A stretch of 37,959 nucleotides of DNA from Sergeia podlipaevii. Taxonomy: Eukaryota; Euglenozoa; Kinetoplastea; Trypanosomatida; Trypanosomatidae. The stretch spans positions 1-37,959 of the forward strand of contig JASANZ010002040.1 in the NCBI GenBank assembly GCA_030849805.1, in the 5' to 3' direction. The notes beneath the pieces are model-generated. The model was not told where the DNA came from, ran no database searches, and saw only the letters and a program-made list of their open reading frames with translations. This document shows, in pieces, positions 27,301 through 36,480 of the stretch (positions within the stretch are counted from its first letter, which is position 1; each line of letters opens with the position of its first letter). Position numbers and translations under genes: made by a program.

Positions 27301-29079
27301 TGTGTACAGCTCCATGGGTGCAAGGTGCCCTTTGTTTTGTGTGAGTTGCTGCCAGGTCCTGGAGAGCGTGTGCAGCAGGTCAACACAGACGCCAACTTGT
27401 GCCGCGCTGCTTTCTTTCACATGCGCAGTGGTGCCTATGAGGCTGCGATTACGTGCTTTAACGGCGTGCAGGACAAGTCAAATCGTCAAGTGCGGCGCTT
27501 GCTCTCGCTCTCCCAACAGCGCTACGCCACTGGTGATAAAAGTCCGTACGTGTACTTTACGGAGGATATTTATAACTTTGAACAAGAGGCACAACTGGAT
27601 AGTTCGCAGGCGCGGCGTGACGTAAATGATAAGAAGCGTGATATGGCTCTGAGCGAGCTCACATTCGAGGCGCAGACATGCCTCACCAAGGCACACGAGG
27701 CGACTCCGATACCAGAGCCTGTATTCGAGGCGACGCCGACGAAAATGGTAGACCCAGTGAAGTTAGACCCAAATTGGCATTCAGACTACGAAACGCAGGA
27801 GCCGTTGCAACGCCGGCCCACCACCGTGTCGTACCCACCGCAAGAGCTGCACATTGGCGATCTTCCGCAGCCAACTATCAAGTACGCAACGCTTTCTCAG
27901 CTCAGCGCACTGCGCAGGCCTGACATGGCGCAACGCAACAGTGCTGGCGGCAGTGCAGAAGATGTGACACCCATGCCCATCGCAGCCTTTGTTGCTGAGC
28001 AAGCGCAGAGTTACTCGCGCAGTGACGAGGGGAAGCATATCCATGACGATATGTACTGGGGCAACAGTGTCGACAATGGTAGCTGCGCGAACGGACCACT
28101 CATCGACATGATTCTCCCCGGGGCCTCCAGCTCAGAAGATGAGGACCTGGATCAGCTTAATGCTGCATCCACCGCCGTCAACACTACTGCGGTTTCCACT
28201 ATAGATCCAGACGTGCCCATTTCGTTTAAAGATCTTGATGGCTGTCAATGGAGCCGTTCGAAGAAGCGCATCAGCGAAGGCGCCTTCAGCGTGGTGTACT
28301 TGGGCATGTCGGATGACGGTGTCCAAGTTGCTATCAAATGTATTGGAAGACGCCGCCGCGACATTGAAAGGCCCAAGATAGAGGCTGAGATGCATATGGC
28401 CTCTGCACTGAAGCATCCAAACATTGTGCGATACATCTCATGCAGTATGACTTCCACACACTTTGCTATCATTATGGAATACGTCCCTGGTGGCTCGCTT
28501 TATGCGGTGATTGAAAAGTTTGGCGCTCTCAACCCGACTGTCGTCAGACGGTTTATGATTGACATCCTCAACTGTCTTGCATATCTTCATATCAGCGGCA
28601 TCGTGCACTGTGATGTAAAACCTCATAACATGCTGCTTGGCATGGATGGTGTATGCAAACTCAGCGACTTTGGCTCCACCATGTTTGAGACGCCGGACTT
28701 AGATGGTAGCTCCGTCAATGAAATTGTTCTGAGGGGAACAGCCCTATACATGGCCCCGGAGGTCGCCCGCGGAGAGCGATGTACTCCACAGTCTGATGTT
28801 TTCTCTCTTGGTATTTCGCTGCTGCATATGATTCTTGGGCGGTTGCCATGGAAGTGGTCGCCCGCCATGTCAGCAAAAAGAGACGAGAGCGCGCTTCGAT
28901 TAATGTTCTCGAACGACGTGCGTTTCGTGCAGAGCTTGAGTAGAGGAGAGATTGTACCTGACATACCAGACTCGCTGAATGCCGAGGTGTACAGTTTTGC
29001 GAAGGCGTGCTGTGACGATGATCCATTCAGGCGTCCTAGTGCACAGGAGCTACTCTCTTCATATCCGTTCCTTGTATAA
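24337..29079 (+). CDS. Receptor-like membrane STE11-type kinase B with HAMP-like linker and pseudo-cyclase domain
   Basis: A 1580-residue paralogue of kinase A. The N-terminal 340 residues are disordered and Ser/Thr/Asp-rich. Transmembrane helices lie at about 346-370 and 697-722; between them is a 325-residue sensor region with V-V-L-D-S-E-R-G and D-D-P-F-M motifs that match kinase A. A HAMP-like linker (V-K-P-L-K-K-L, about 725) leads to the cyclase-like domain (about 827-1007), where F-G-A-H-S-P-L-P-M-H-A is kept and metal Asp residues look replaced. A TPR-like pair (about 1017-1058) and a linker precede the kinase (about 1300-1580): S-E-G-A-F-S (1313-1318, first and third Gly lost), Lys1334, H-C-D (1424-1426), DFG at 1444, A-P-E at 1473. 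Probably a surface or endomembrane sensor signalling by phosphorylation. Which copy is the true RDK1 orthologue cannot be told here. Confidence 0.82.
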   Translation: MQNKNVFDGLRRANPARESMRAPEDVPPGAVFQETSADMNATAFSPIYASGAPLSRRSTSTLAAQVSDLAFQQAASFSVDATNDSCNTPSRTITAYQQHSEATGLPTTAPHTPLRNQNNNSRGVYSSTTSMSEKRWQRSQNSLCSTPTPKGLLKKKHNAASAAAAKLSSGLQHRHMDVNAITAASPETKQNQESYAPIFSLPIVLPNYSQSSHSTGDSRILFQNSRGDDDADVSDLEGRGLHTDHSNTTDATERVIIKNPFSSSATDTDDSSVCWGDEFDIKKGEDCRGLVGLSHSGGGLGDELDCYVNAHDDDNLLSTSLSDNAPFDSDDDEDGGQRAHCRISSVLAVAILMCVGVVVVGLLGFLPFYLISFKANTSTTEFLLTETMKGVSSITQNSVAMLPAFVQIITFNYIKRQSTTQSEVNLPDDPAKLMSSLLAVLTRFRPSIQFLRFVYTGGLYTSADYHDNFSHAYGAYNTEAAVSIEYQAHSNGTLVEPPVEGGEIDFRDELTRSNGPLRRIVNEWAANHSNNDRWLRDSVNVTSIYFTYVLPFSVDTTLGYCEAGLPPGNVIQETKKLIPALRKHGHLVVLDSERGIVLENTWGQDSISSMTGPDGSEMYKSLSIEDVDDPFMMAGIREVQYRGGFDKVLGSQNSSVVEFRYDNGHAYLQLTRVTDNYGLNIIFGVTVLTSDFESAFRTARYVVIAVTVSVVVIAAGIAILIACQVVKPLKKLVPELQRASQLEITPDSDSDLKGGKAKKRGPRYMITEIYDIQSAYKQLKDSLLEMKSFVPQAVMTNAEDSAMHEGLDEYNLATLVSGNSGAPPRRDMRLNTKIFKDHINQFKKRTYTLVIIELHARVDVMSHCVIADIITENVSLYCGCVEQLGHNHLLISFGAHSPLPMHALKGCNFALDVMNRLPESMRKYFVLLVDSNEFMVGTCGANKRNSRVVFGTSHMLEITRILWDIDCHVAATPTTTSHLPENQSIPIECVQLHGCKVPFVLCELLPGPGERVQQVNTDANLCRAAFFHMRSGAYEAAITCFNGVQDKSNRQVRRLLSLSQQRYATGDKSPYVYFTEDIYNFEQEAQLDSSQARRDVNDKKRDMALSELTFEAQTCLTKAHEATPIPEPVFEATPTKMVDPVKLDPNWHSDYETQEPLQRRPTTVSYPPQELHIGDLPQPTIKYATLSQLSALRRPDMAQRNSAGGSAEDVTPMPIAAFVAEQAQSYSRSDEGKHIHDDMYWGNSVDNGSCANGPLIDMILPGASSSEDEDLDQLNAASTAVNTTAVSTIDPDVPISFKDLDGCQWSRSKKRISEGAFSVVYLGMSDDGVQVAIKCIGRRRRDIERPKIEAEMHMASALKHPNIVRYISCSMTSTHFAIIMEYVPGGSLYAVIEKFGALNPTVVRRFMIDILNCLAYLHISGIVHCDVKPHNMLLGMDGVCKLSDFGSTMFETPDLDGSSVNEIVLRGTALYMAPEVARGERCTPQSDVFSLGISLLHMILGRLPWKWSPAMSAKRDESALRLMFSNDVRFVQSLSRGEIVPDIPDSLNAEVYSFAKACCDDDPFRRPSAQELLSSYPFLV

Positions 29080-29340
29080 GGGCGTCAGCTGGTATATATA
29101 TGTTAGCTATTCAAGGATGGGTGCTTCATTTTATTTGTGTCTTGTGAACATTATCACTGTTGCTTTATTAATATTATCATTATTGTTATTATTATTATTA
29201 TTATTACGTTTTTGTATTGCTGAACTTTCTTCTTTTTTTCATATGTATGAGAATAGACATTTTTATTTTTAGTACAAATTGCTTCTCTAGATCCATTGTG
29301 CGGCAACTTTAATTTTTCTTCTCTTTCTTCCACTTTTTCT

Positions 29341-29379
29341 GTGTGTGTGTATGTGTGTGTATGTGTGTGTATGTGTGTG
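29341..29379. repeat. 10-base tandem repeat (about four copies) of ATGTGTGTGT
   Basis: The unit GTGTGTGTGT/ATGTGTGTGT repeats four times in register in the kinase B 3' flank and is followed by a T-run. Confidence 0.85.
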
Positions 29380-29462
29380 AATTTGTATTTTTTTTTTTTT
29401 AACTCACATGTGTATGTTTGCCATGTTATAAATGTCTAGGTGTTCTTTTTTTTTTTTTCTGC

Positions 29463-29481
29463 AGCACCTTCTGTTGGTGCT
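29463..29481 (+). other. Hairpin directly after a polypyrimidine tract
   Basis: AGCACC (29463-29468) and GGTGCT (29476-29481) pair perfectly around a seven-base loop. The hairpin starts at the AG that ends the T-tract at 29446-29462, so it overlaps a cryptic splice-acceptor-like site. Confidence 0.45.
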
Positions 29482-30000
29482 ATGTTAGACGAAGCGCGAT
29501 CTGGCCACTGCTTTCATTGTGATAGTTTCTTTTTGTAAAAAAAAAAAGAGTACAAGAAAGAAGTTCAATGCGTGTTCTTTCATCCCTTTCTCTCTATTTC
29601 TTTCTCTTTTATTTCCATATACCACAGTCTGAATGAGATGATACGATCGGAAACTGGACATTTGTTTCGCGTTATGTGTTTTTCATCCTTGCTTTTTTAA
29701 ACCTTTCCTTTTGTGTATGTGCGCATGCGTGCTATATGCTATTATTATTATTATCATTATCACTATTATGGCATTGATCAAGGCAGCAATATATAAACGA
29801 CGGCCTCCTCTCGTGTGGATTGAATTCCGGTGAACGGGACAAGGGGAGAGGGGAGATTTTTGTTGCGGTCGATTTCCTTTTATATATATATATATACATA
29901 TATATATCACAAAGTGACGAACTGTGAGCGACTCTATAGGAGTCATTTTTCATCATTTCTTTCTCATTCCCTTTTAGTTCAAAAAAAAGTGTTCATAGGC

Positions 30001-30016
30001 GGACAGTGCCCTGTCC
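30001..30016 (+). other. Perfect six-base-pair hairpin with tetraloop
   Basis: GGACAG, TGCC loop, CTGTCC. It stands in a GC-richer patch (29996-30025) in otherwise AT-rich DNA. An alternative pairing of CAGTG (30004-30008) with CACTG (30016-30020) overlaps it. Confidence 0.4.
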
Positions 30017-32202
30017 ACTGCAGGAATGATAATGCTCGCAACACTATGTTGATTGTCTTCTATGTCTCTCTTTCCCTCCCCCCTTTTTTTTGAGCGGTGC
30101 CCCAAGTTACTTCCCTTACTCCTCTGCCACCTTCTTTCCTCTTTGCTGCTGTTATCAAAAGTCGACAAGAGCATAACAATTATAGCAACGAAAAAAAAAG
30201 GCACACTGTTCATAAGCGCCATCTTTTGTTTATCTTGGATGATTTCATGACAAACGTAGGGTATTTTGTTTCATTATTATTATCTGTCTACCTTTTCATC
30301 CGCATTTTTTTTTTTAAAAAAAGATTCTCGTTTTTGGCTTCTTTGTTGTGATTGAAGATGAAGGGGGGAGGGGGGTAGAAATACAAAAAAAAATAAAACG
30401 ATAAAACAAGTCTGCAAGACGGAAACGGTAAAAAAGTAAATAAAAAGGAATCTTTGGTTCAGCAAAGATGCGCACTTTCTTTTTGCGAGAAGAGAAGAAA
30501 ATGAGGTGAATGGATTTGCTTTCCAAAGCGTGTCTGTGCAAAGTATCAACACATAAATGCCACAATTCATGACATTTTTCCCATGCGTTTTTGCGTTATT
30601 TTTTTTTTTCCCTCTTCACTAGTGCCTCAACTGTGGGTTTTTCCATTTGCGGGACGCTGGCATATTGTTTTCTCCCTTTTTTTTTTTTTTTTTTTTTTGG
30701 ATGCAAGTAGGCTGTTGTTATTATTTTTTTCACCATTGTTTTTGTTAAGTGTCTTTGCTTTTGCATTCCTCCTTTGTCCTCCTCGCTCTTTTCAGTTTCA
30801 GCACAAATGGGGGAGGGGGGATAAGAAGCCAGATTCAGTATGAGAGCATTGAGGGAAGCTTTTTGTTTGTTTGTTTCGTTCTTTTTTTCTTTTTTCTCTC
30901 TCTCTCTGTGTGTTTCCGCAACTATTCCCACCTTCTATACATTTTATGCTTTTTAACGTCTTTTAAATGATTATTATTATTTTACTCAACACTTCTCATC
31001 AAGAGAGAGGGAGAGGGAGAAAGCAGCATCAGCATCTGACAGTGACACTAATACGCCTACCCTGCTCAAAAATGTTGTTCTTGTGAATATATACACTTTT
31101 TCCTTTTCAATTTTTTTTTTTTTGAATGTTGTTGATGTTGCTCATTTTACGATCATTTTTAAATACATCTGATCTCCTTTCTTCCATGAATTTTAGCAAC
31201 TTTTTATATTCTGTAAAAATGCGCTCACCTTGACTGTTTATGTATGGCTTCACTTTCTTGAGAAGTGCTCCTACGCCGTTAGCTGGGTAACTAGATCTTT
31301 CTTTTGTAGAGAACAGAAAAACTTAAACAGTATGGAAGCAAAGCAAGAAAAAATGAGGGACAATGGCGCTTATATATATATACATATATGGGAATTCGCA
31401 CGTATAAAGAAAAAAAAACATTTTTTACGACACTCAGGAAAACCTGATCTGATCTTTTTCATCTCCTTTTTTATAACTTTTTGTACCGCTTTCGTAAATA
31501 TGTGGATATAATAATACGGCGTCTGTTTACTAATGCTACTGCTATGCAAAGGGTTGCTCATACATTTGCTTCTCTTTCAGTACACGATCCCGTGCTTCAG
31601 CAGTACTTATATGTTCTTTATGCAATGTTACATATTGTGGTATGGCATACTGCACGCGGGCACTTTTCACAAAATCTTATGCAGTGCACTTTTGCAATGT
31701 GGTATATGTGTTATATGTGGGACCCTCTGACTCGCACCGTTTTTGAGGAGAAATTTCCTCTTCTACTTTCTTTAAAAGAAAAAGAAGTTAAATTGATACT
31801 GATAAGAGGCACTTTGTACTACTCTCTTCTTTGTGTAGCCCAAGCACTTTGCTGTGACAGTCTATGTATGTTTTTTTTTTTTAATGCACTTGCTTTAACT
31901 ATATATATATATATTGCTGCTTTTTATGCTCTCTTTGCCAATTTATTATTTCTATATGTCTAGGAGCTGTTATATATATATATATTTATATTTCAGTTGC
32001 ACATATTTTGCGTTGTGAAGTGTCCACCTCTTCCTTTCGTGAAAAGAAAAAATAGAAAAGGCAGGACCTATTTTCTCTTGTTGTAGTGCAGCATTCTAAT
32101 CTTAGAGGCACTGTGCGCTCTTTTATTTTTTTTTCTTTATAAAAGGCGGGCATAGCTATTCTCTTTCCCCCTTCTTCTTCTTTTTTTTTTTTTTGACGAA
32201 AT

Positions 32203-32204
32203 AG
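32203..32204 (+). promoter_or_regulatory. Probable spliced-leader acceptor (AG) for the dysferlin-domain gene
   Basis: First AG after the C/T tract at 32158-32194. It gives a 138-base 5' UTR with no upstream ATG. A later AG at 32339-32340 would leave only two bases and is unlikely. Confidence 0.5.
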
Positions 32205-32342
32205 CATTTCAGAACATACTCGACTTCCGAAAGTACTGCACACAAGCGGTGCATACCTTTATTTTAGTTATTATTACTATCATTACTATCATTTATCTCT
32301 GTTTTTTTTCTTTTTATTATCTTATCGTTCTCAAAAAAAGCG

Positions 32343-33788
32343 ATGTCGGTTGATTATGCACGAAATAACAGCAGCGCTGCTGCAGCCGCCGACTTACACC
32401 ACGACAGCACCTCCTCTTCATCAAGCAACTGTAGCCCTACGGAGACGGAGGCGCCTTCAGCGTTTCCGGTGCTGTTTGCCCGAGTCGTAGAGACGCAGCG
32501 CTGCTTCCCAATAGTTGGCTGGGCTACGAGCTGTTGGCTGGTCGATCCGCCCAACTTCTATCCTTTTGTGCCGCGCCACGGAGCCGCCGAAACACCAGCA
32601 ATGCGTGCCTTCTGGTCTGACTTCTGTGAAGTGAACCACAGTTCCCAGTGGGCTGCTCACGCCAACGGCGATACGAGCCGGGGCTCCAATGCACTTGAGC
32701 TGCTCACGAGTGATGAGGACGCACAGAAGGTGGCCGTGTTTCCCCTTGAGTACACGCTTCCCGCTGGCTATGCCTGGGATGGATTCTGGGAAGTGTCAAC
32801 GCATCACCCACGCGGGACAACATCCCTTGGTTGGCGATACGGGCCATTTTTCCACGAGACCCCTCAGTGCCTCCCTGGTACTCCTACCAACACACCGCAT
32901 TTTAAGCGCACGCAAACACCAGCGTGCACGGTGCGCCGCCGCGTGTGGCAGCGACACGTGGTGTGCCTAAATGGCCCCACCGCCCCGACTTCCGCTGATG
33001 CCTATAGTGAGGCGTCACTCACGGATGAAGAGGAGGCCCGTGAGGCGTATCTCCGCGACAAGTGTGAGGAAATGCGTGTTGCAGAGCGCCTGAAGGCCCG
33101 CAAGCTTGCTGTGTTGCTTGCTGGCGAAAACTGGACAACAGACGACGACCTGAGAGCGGAAGAAGAGCTGCGTACGTTTGTGAAGGGGCGCTTTGCTCAG
33201 GAGAGTGCGACGCTGCGTAACAATAACAATCCCAGCTTCGCCAATCCTTTTCAATCTGGCATGAATGCGAAAGACAGTGACAGTGAGGCAGGGCCGCAGT
33301 GGTCACCCAACTCCGAGGATGCTCTTCGCGGTCAGCACGGAGACCCATACGCTGAGCCTTCGTTTGGTAACATTGGCGGGGCAGTTGCGGCCTCCTCTTG
33401 GGCCGTGGACAGTCAGGTGGCGTGTGAGGCAAACCACATAACAGGGGCCTCCCCGACGGAGCTGAACAAAGACCACTTCGTTACTCGGGCGGCCATGGAG
33501 GAGTCAAATCTGAAGCTTCTCTTCAATAACAATCCAGAACTTCTCCCCGAGGGTCTTGTCAGCACCAGCGAAGCTCCAAGTAGCCCTATAGGCGGCAGCA
33601 CTGCGGACGGTGCAGACCTTGTTGGGCATCCCACCGTGGACACGTTTGTGGCTGCGTCACCGAATGACGAAGATGAGATAACAGATGACCCTTCCATGTT
33701 GCAAGGAGGGGGAGTGCTGGAGCGCAATGCGACAGACTTTGACTCTATCTTTCAGAAGTTTGTCAGTAACCCTGAGACGATGGACTAG
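32343..33788 (+). CDS. Dysferlin (DysF)-domain protein, soluble
   Basis: A 481-residue protein beginning MSVDYARNN. A Ser/Ala-rich start is followed by a DysF N-type half (about 46-75: V-E-T-Q-R-C-F-P-I-V-G-W, then W-L-V-D-P-P) and a DysF C-type half (about 135-172: P-A-G-Y-A-W-D-G-F-W-E-V, then G-W-R-Y-G-P-F-F). The paired Trp and Pro residues are typical of this fold. A charged helix (about 222-265) and an acidic disordered tail follow, with one Asn-Pro-Phe motif at 301-303. No membrane segment is seen, unlike fungal Pex23/Pex30-type DysF proteins and ferlins. DysF domains of human TECPR1 bind exposed sphingomyelin and fungal ones act at peroxisome-ER contacts, so a role in membrane-damage sensing or glycosome/ER contacts is a reasonable inference. 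It lies between kinase B and the PTB-like gene. Confidence 0.72.
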   Translation: MSVDYARNNSSAAAAADLHHDSTSSSSSNCSPTETEAPSAFPVLFARVVETQRCFPIVGWATSCWLVDPPNFYPFVPRHGAAETPAMRAFWSDFCEVNHSSQWAAHANGDTSRGSNALELLTSDEDAQKVAVFPLEYTLPAGYAWDGFWEVSTHHPRGTTSLGWRYGPFFHETPQCLPGTPTNTPHFKRTQTPACTVRRRVWQRHVVCLNGPTAPTSADAYSEASLTDEEEAREAYLRDKCEEMRVAERLKARKLAVLLAGENWTTDDDLRAEEELRTFVKGRFAQESATLRNNNNPSFANPFQSGMNAKDSDSEAGPQWSPNSEDALRGQHGDPYAEPSFGNIGGAVAASSWAVDSQVACEANHITGASPTELNKDHFVTRAAMEESNLKLLFNNNPELLPEGLVSTSEAPSSPIGGSTADGADLVGHPTVDTFVAASPNDEDEITDDPSMLQGGGVLERNATDFDSIFQKFVSNPETMD

Positions 33789-34932
33789 TGCCTTGTAAAA
33801 ATTTTGCTTTGGCCATTGAAGTTTTTTTTTGTTTTTGCAATTATTCTTGTTTAGATATGTTATGGTGCTGAAGATTTTGTTGTTGCTTGTTTCCTTCCTT
33901 TTGCTATTCTAAGTCAAGTGTATCGTTTATTATTATTATTGCTATTATTGCTATTTTTTTCGTTTCTGGGTGAATGATGCTCATATGGTGACGCAGGAAT
34001 TTAAAAAGTGAACGAGCGAATTGAGAAAAGGAAGACGACGACGTCATGTTTCGTGCTATTGCTGCTTCTATTTTTATATACATTCAACATAGACGGCGCC
34101 TAGTATCGTAGTTCCTAAGTTGCTGATGATAGTTTTGAAGGTAAATGTTTCCTTTCTTTCTTTTTCTTTTTCTCGACGGTGGCTTTTGTAGTATATCAAT
34201 CCGAGGATCTTTTTTTTTTTGTCTTTGAAGAAGCGCTCTAGGGCCCTTGCCTGGATGAAAGCGAAGTAGACGGAGGGAGGGAGATGGAGAGAACAGAGAA
34301 AAGACGTGGTGCATATTGGATGATCTTACCTCTATAGAGCTTCTCTTCTCCGTTCTTTTCCTTTTAGTCCCTCGCGCCACTCTGCACGTGCCTCTGTTTC
34401 CCCTGTATCGATGATTTTACATGTTTTCCAAAAAAAAAAAAGTAATAATAATACAGTGTTTATTGCTTTTTTTTTTATTGGTTTTTTTTTTTAGCTCTTT
34501 TCTTTTTTTCTTTTTGCAAATCTTTCGCGCCTTCTTCAAAGGACCCCAATCCACTATATTGTTCAATGCAAAGGTTATCGCTATATATGTTACTGGGTAT
34601 TTTTTCGTCTCTTTTGCCCCGTTTTCTTTCTTCTGCACATACAACACGTGCACACATAGAGAGCAACAAAAAGAAAAAAACATAAATAAGACTCTTTTGC
34701 TACTACTACTGAGCTGGGACATGACTGGAAGACCGCATCTCAATCGCGTTGAACACCAAAATGCCAAGCACACACAACAGATGAATCTTATTGTTCTTTT
34801 TTATTCAATATCATTTTATTCTCATCTCCTACTCCCCTTATTTTTTTTTTACGTTTGCGTTATAGCTTTTTTTGTCAAACACTGGCTATAGTTATACATA
34901 CTCCGAAGTCAAGTATACCACTTTAAAAGAAG
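33789..34932 (+). other. Intergenic region between the DysF and PTB-like genes
   Basis: About 1.14 kb. It has T-runs (33821-33829, 34209-34219, 34470-34492), an (ATT)n stretch at about 33929-33942, a GA-rich patch (34273-34300), A-run plus TAA repeats at 34430-34452 and the tract at 34839-34850. Forward frames at 34421-34891 translate to Phe/Ile/Tyr-rich low-complexity sequence and are not accepted as a gene. Confidence 0.6.
34864..34865 (+). promoter_or_regulatory. Probable spliced-leader acceptor (AG) for the PTB-like gene
   Basis: AG of TTATAG after the T-tract at 34839-34850. It leaves a 67-base 5' UTR with no ATG. Confidence 0.5.
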
Positions 34933-35016
34933 ATGCGCGGTGGACACCAGGGTCGTGGCCGTGGAGGTTACAACAACAATCAAAACAATAATAACTTCTA
35001 TGGCGGTAATGCCAAT

Positions 35017-35048
<32 letters not shown>

Positions 35049-36480
35049 CCAGCGAAATACCAATTCGAATGTGCCCTCTGAAACGCTTCGCATTCGTGTT
35101 TCTGAGATCCGTCAACCAGTGACGGAGGAGGTCATGCGCCGAGTGTTTGGAAGCGTCGGTGTCTCCTCACGTCGCGTGGACATTCAGCCATCGAACAACC
35201 CCAATGAGACGATTGTGGTGGTCGACTTTGCCGACACGTTTTCTGCAAGCCGCGTTATGGAGAGCCTTAGCGGCCGCAACATCTTCAACGACGGAAACAA
35301 GATGACCATGTCGTATGAGCAGCCACGTCCCGCAGCTGTGGCCGCCGCCCCGGCAGTTCTGCCCTCCCCAGGCATGTCCCAGCAGATGTACAACCCCATG
35401 CAACAGCAGCAGCAACCGCAGCCCGTGTACCAGCAGCCTCCTACGGTGATGGTTGGCCAGCAGTCAATTCCTTCACCAATGTTTGGTCAGCCGTTTCCCG
35501 GACAAGGGATGATGCCCACACCATTGCCCGACATGATGGGCGGCTTCATGCCGAACCCTGCGATGGGTGCTGGAGCTGCTGGTAGTATGATGATGATGCC
35601 TCCGCCTCAGCAGCAGATGCAGATGCAGATGCAGCAGCCACAGCAGCAGCAAGGTGGTGCCATCCCATTTAACACTGGCGGTCGTGGCTTCCGTGGCGGT
35701 CGTGGTCGTGGCGGCCGTGGTGGTAGCCAGAACAATGGTGGCTTCAACCCCATGGGACCTGGTCCGGCTGGTTCTATGGCCTTCCCTGGCGCGATGATGG
35801 GCTTTCCTGGCTCTGCGTCGCAAATGCCTGTTATGGGTGCGCAGAACGGTGCTGGACCCTTCAACAAGCAGAACGGCTCGACGGTCTACCTTAGTGTCAC
35901 CGCTATGCCAGAATCGGAGCCACTTCAGACCATCTTTGTGCTCCTTGAAGCGTTCGGTGGTGTCGTAACGATCCGCCGCAATCAGAAGAAGAAGGAGATT
36001 CTGACCGTCAAGATGGCCTCCACTGATGATGCTGAAGCTGTGGTCCGCTTCCTGCGACGCACCCCCTACTCTGGCGGCTTCGTTAGTGCCAAGAAGTTTC
36101 CCTCTTACGTGGAACGCAACCCTTGCACAGACGAGGGCGATGCTAACGATCCGGTCACTGCACAGTTCGATTTCACCGCTTCACGACACCGAAGCCCTGG
36201 TCAACGTAGCAAGTGTGCGGCTTCGAATACGCTGAAGGTGACTGGGTGCGCAGGCTACTGCGAGGCAGAGCTGATGGCCTACTTCAACGGGAAGGGCTTC
36301 TTTCCAGAGCGCATCAGCAAGGATGAGGACGGCGCTTTCACGGTGCAGGTCACGGACATAGAGACCGCTGTAAAGTTGCTAATCAACTGCCACGGCGATG
36401 TGTGCAGGGAGGAGCGCTCCAATGTTCTCTTCATTGAGGACCCAAAGGCTCGTGAGGCCGAAGCTGCCGAGGCTGCTTGA
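34933..36480 (+). CDS. DRBD4: Polypyrimidine-tract-binding-type RNA-binding protein (DRBD4/PTB2-like)
   Basis: A 515-residue protein. It opens with an Arg-Gly start (M-R-G-G-H-Q-G-R-G-R-G-G) and an Asn-rich run (13-45). Three RRM-like folds follow: about 50-130 (T-L-R-I-R-V-S-E-I then I-V-V-V-D-F), about 316-392 (T-V-Y-L-S-V-T then L-T-V-K-M-A) and about 430-502 (T-L-K-V-T-G-C then F-T-V-Q-V). Between the first two lies a Gln/Met/Pro-rich linker with an RGG box at about 249-265. Weak RNP motifs and this order fit the PTB/hnRNP-L group. In T. brucei the two PTB-like proteins (DRBD3/PTB1 and DRBD4/PTB2) control trans-splicing and mRNA stability. The PTB2 choice over PTB1 rests on composition and remembered gene neighbourhood. 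Long low-complexity parts suggest granule association, by inference. Confidence 0.72.
35011..35049 (+). repeat. In-frame (AAC)n repeat coding for Asn
   Basis: A run of AAC codons in the N-terminal part of the PTB-like gene (about residues 28-39). Such runs are prone to length variation. Confidence 0.85.

Larger units (their letters stand above)
29080..32342 (+). other. 3.26 kb gene-poor region after receptor kinase B
   Basis: The longest stretch without a convincing gene. It contains (ATT)n arrays (29171-29206, 29740-29768), a 10-base GT-type tandem repeat (29341-29379), TA runs (29880-29906, 31372-31387, 31895-31911, 31972-31985), a T-run of about 22 (30677-30698), GA-rich and G-rich patches (30360-30376, 30807-30820, 31003-31022) and small hairpins (29463-29481, 30001-30016). 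A T-tract followed by CAG at 29462-29464 looks like a splice acceptor with no gene behind it. A 139-codon hydrophobic frame from ATG 31544 to 31963 is noted but not accepted. Confidence 0.55.

Noticed and set aside
29171..29206. Regular repeats considered as a CRISPR array
   Set aside because: They are simple (ATT)n microsatellites without spacers, in a eukaryotic sequence.
31481..31963. Forward frame of 160 codons (139 from its first ATG at 31544), hydrophobic
   Set aside because: Its end translates a TA repeat, it uses AT-rich codons unlike the real genes, and it matches no family I know. Kept only as a point to check.
29080..32342. SIDER/ingi-type retroposon remnant in the long gap
   Set aside because: I could not recognise the signature, an A-rich tail with target duplication, or any reverse transcriptase fragment.
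34421..34891. Forward frame of 156 codons before the PTB-like gene
   Set aside because: Phe/Ile/Tyr-rich translation of T-runs that includes the predicted polypyrimidine tract.
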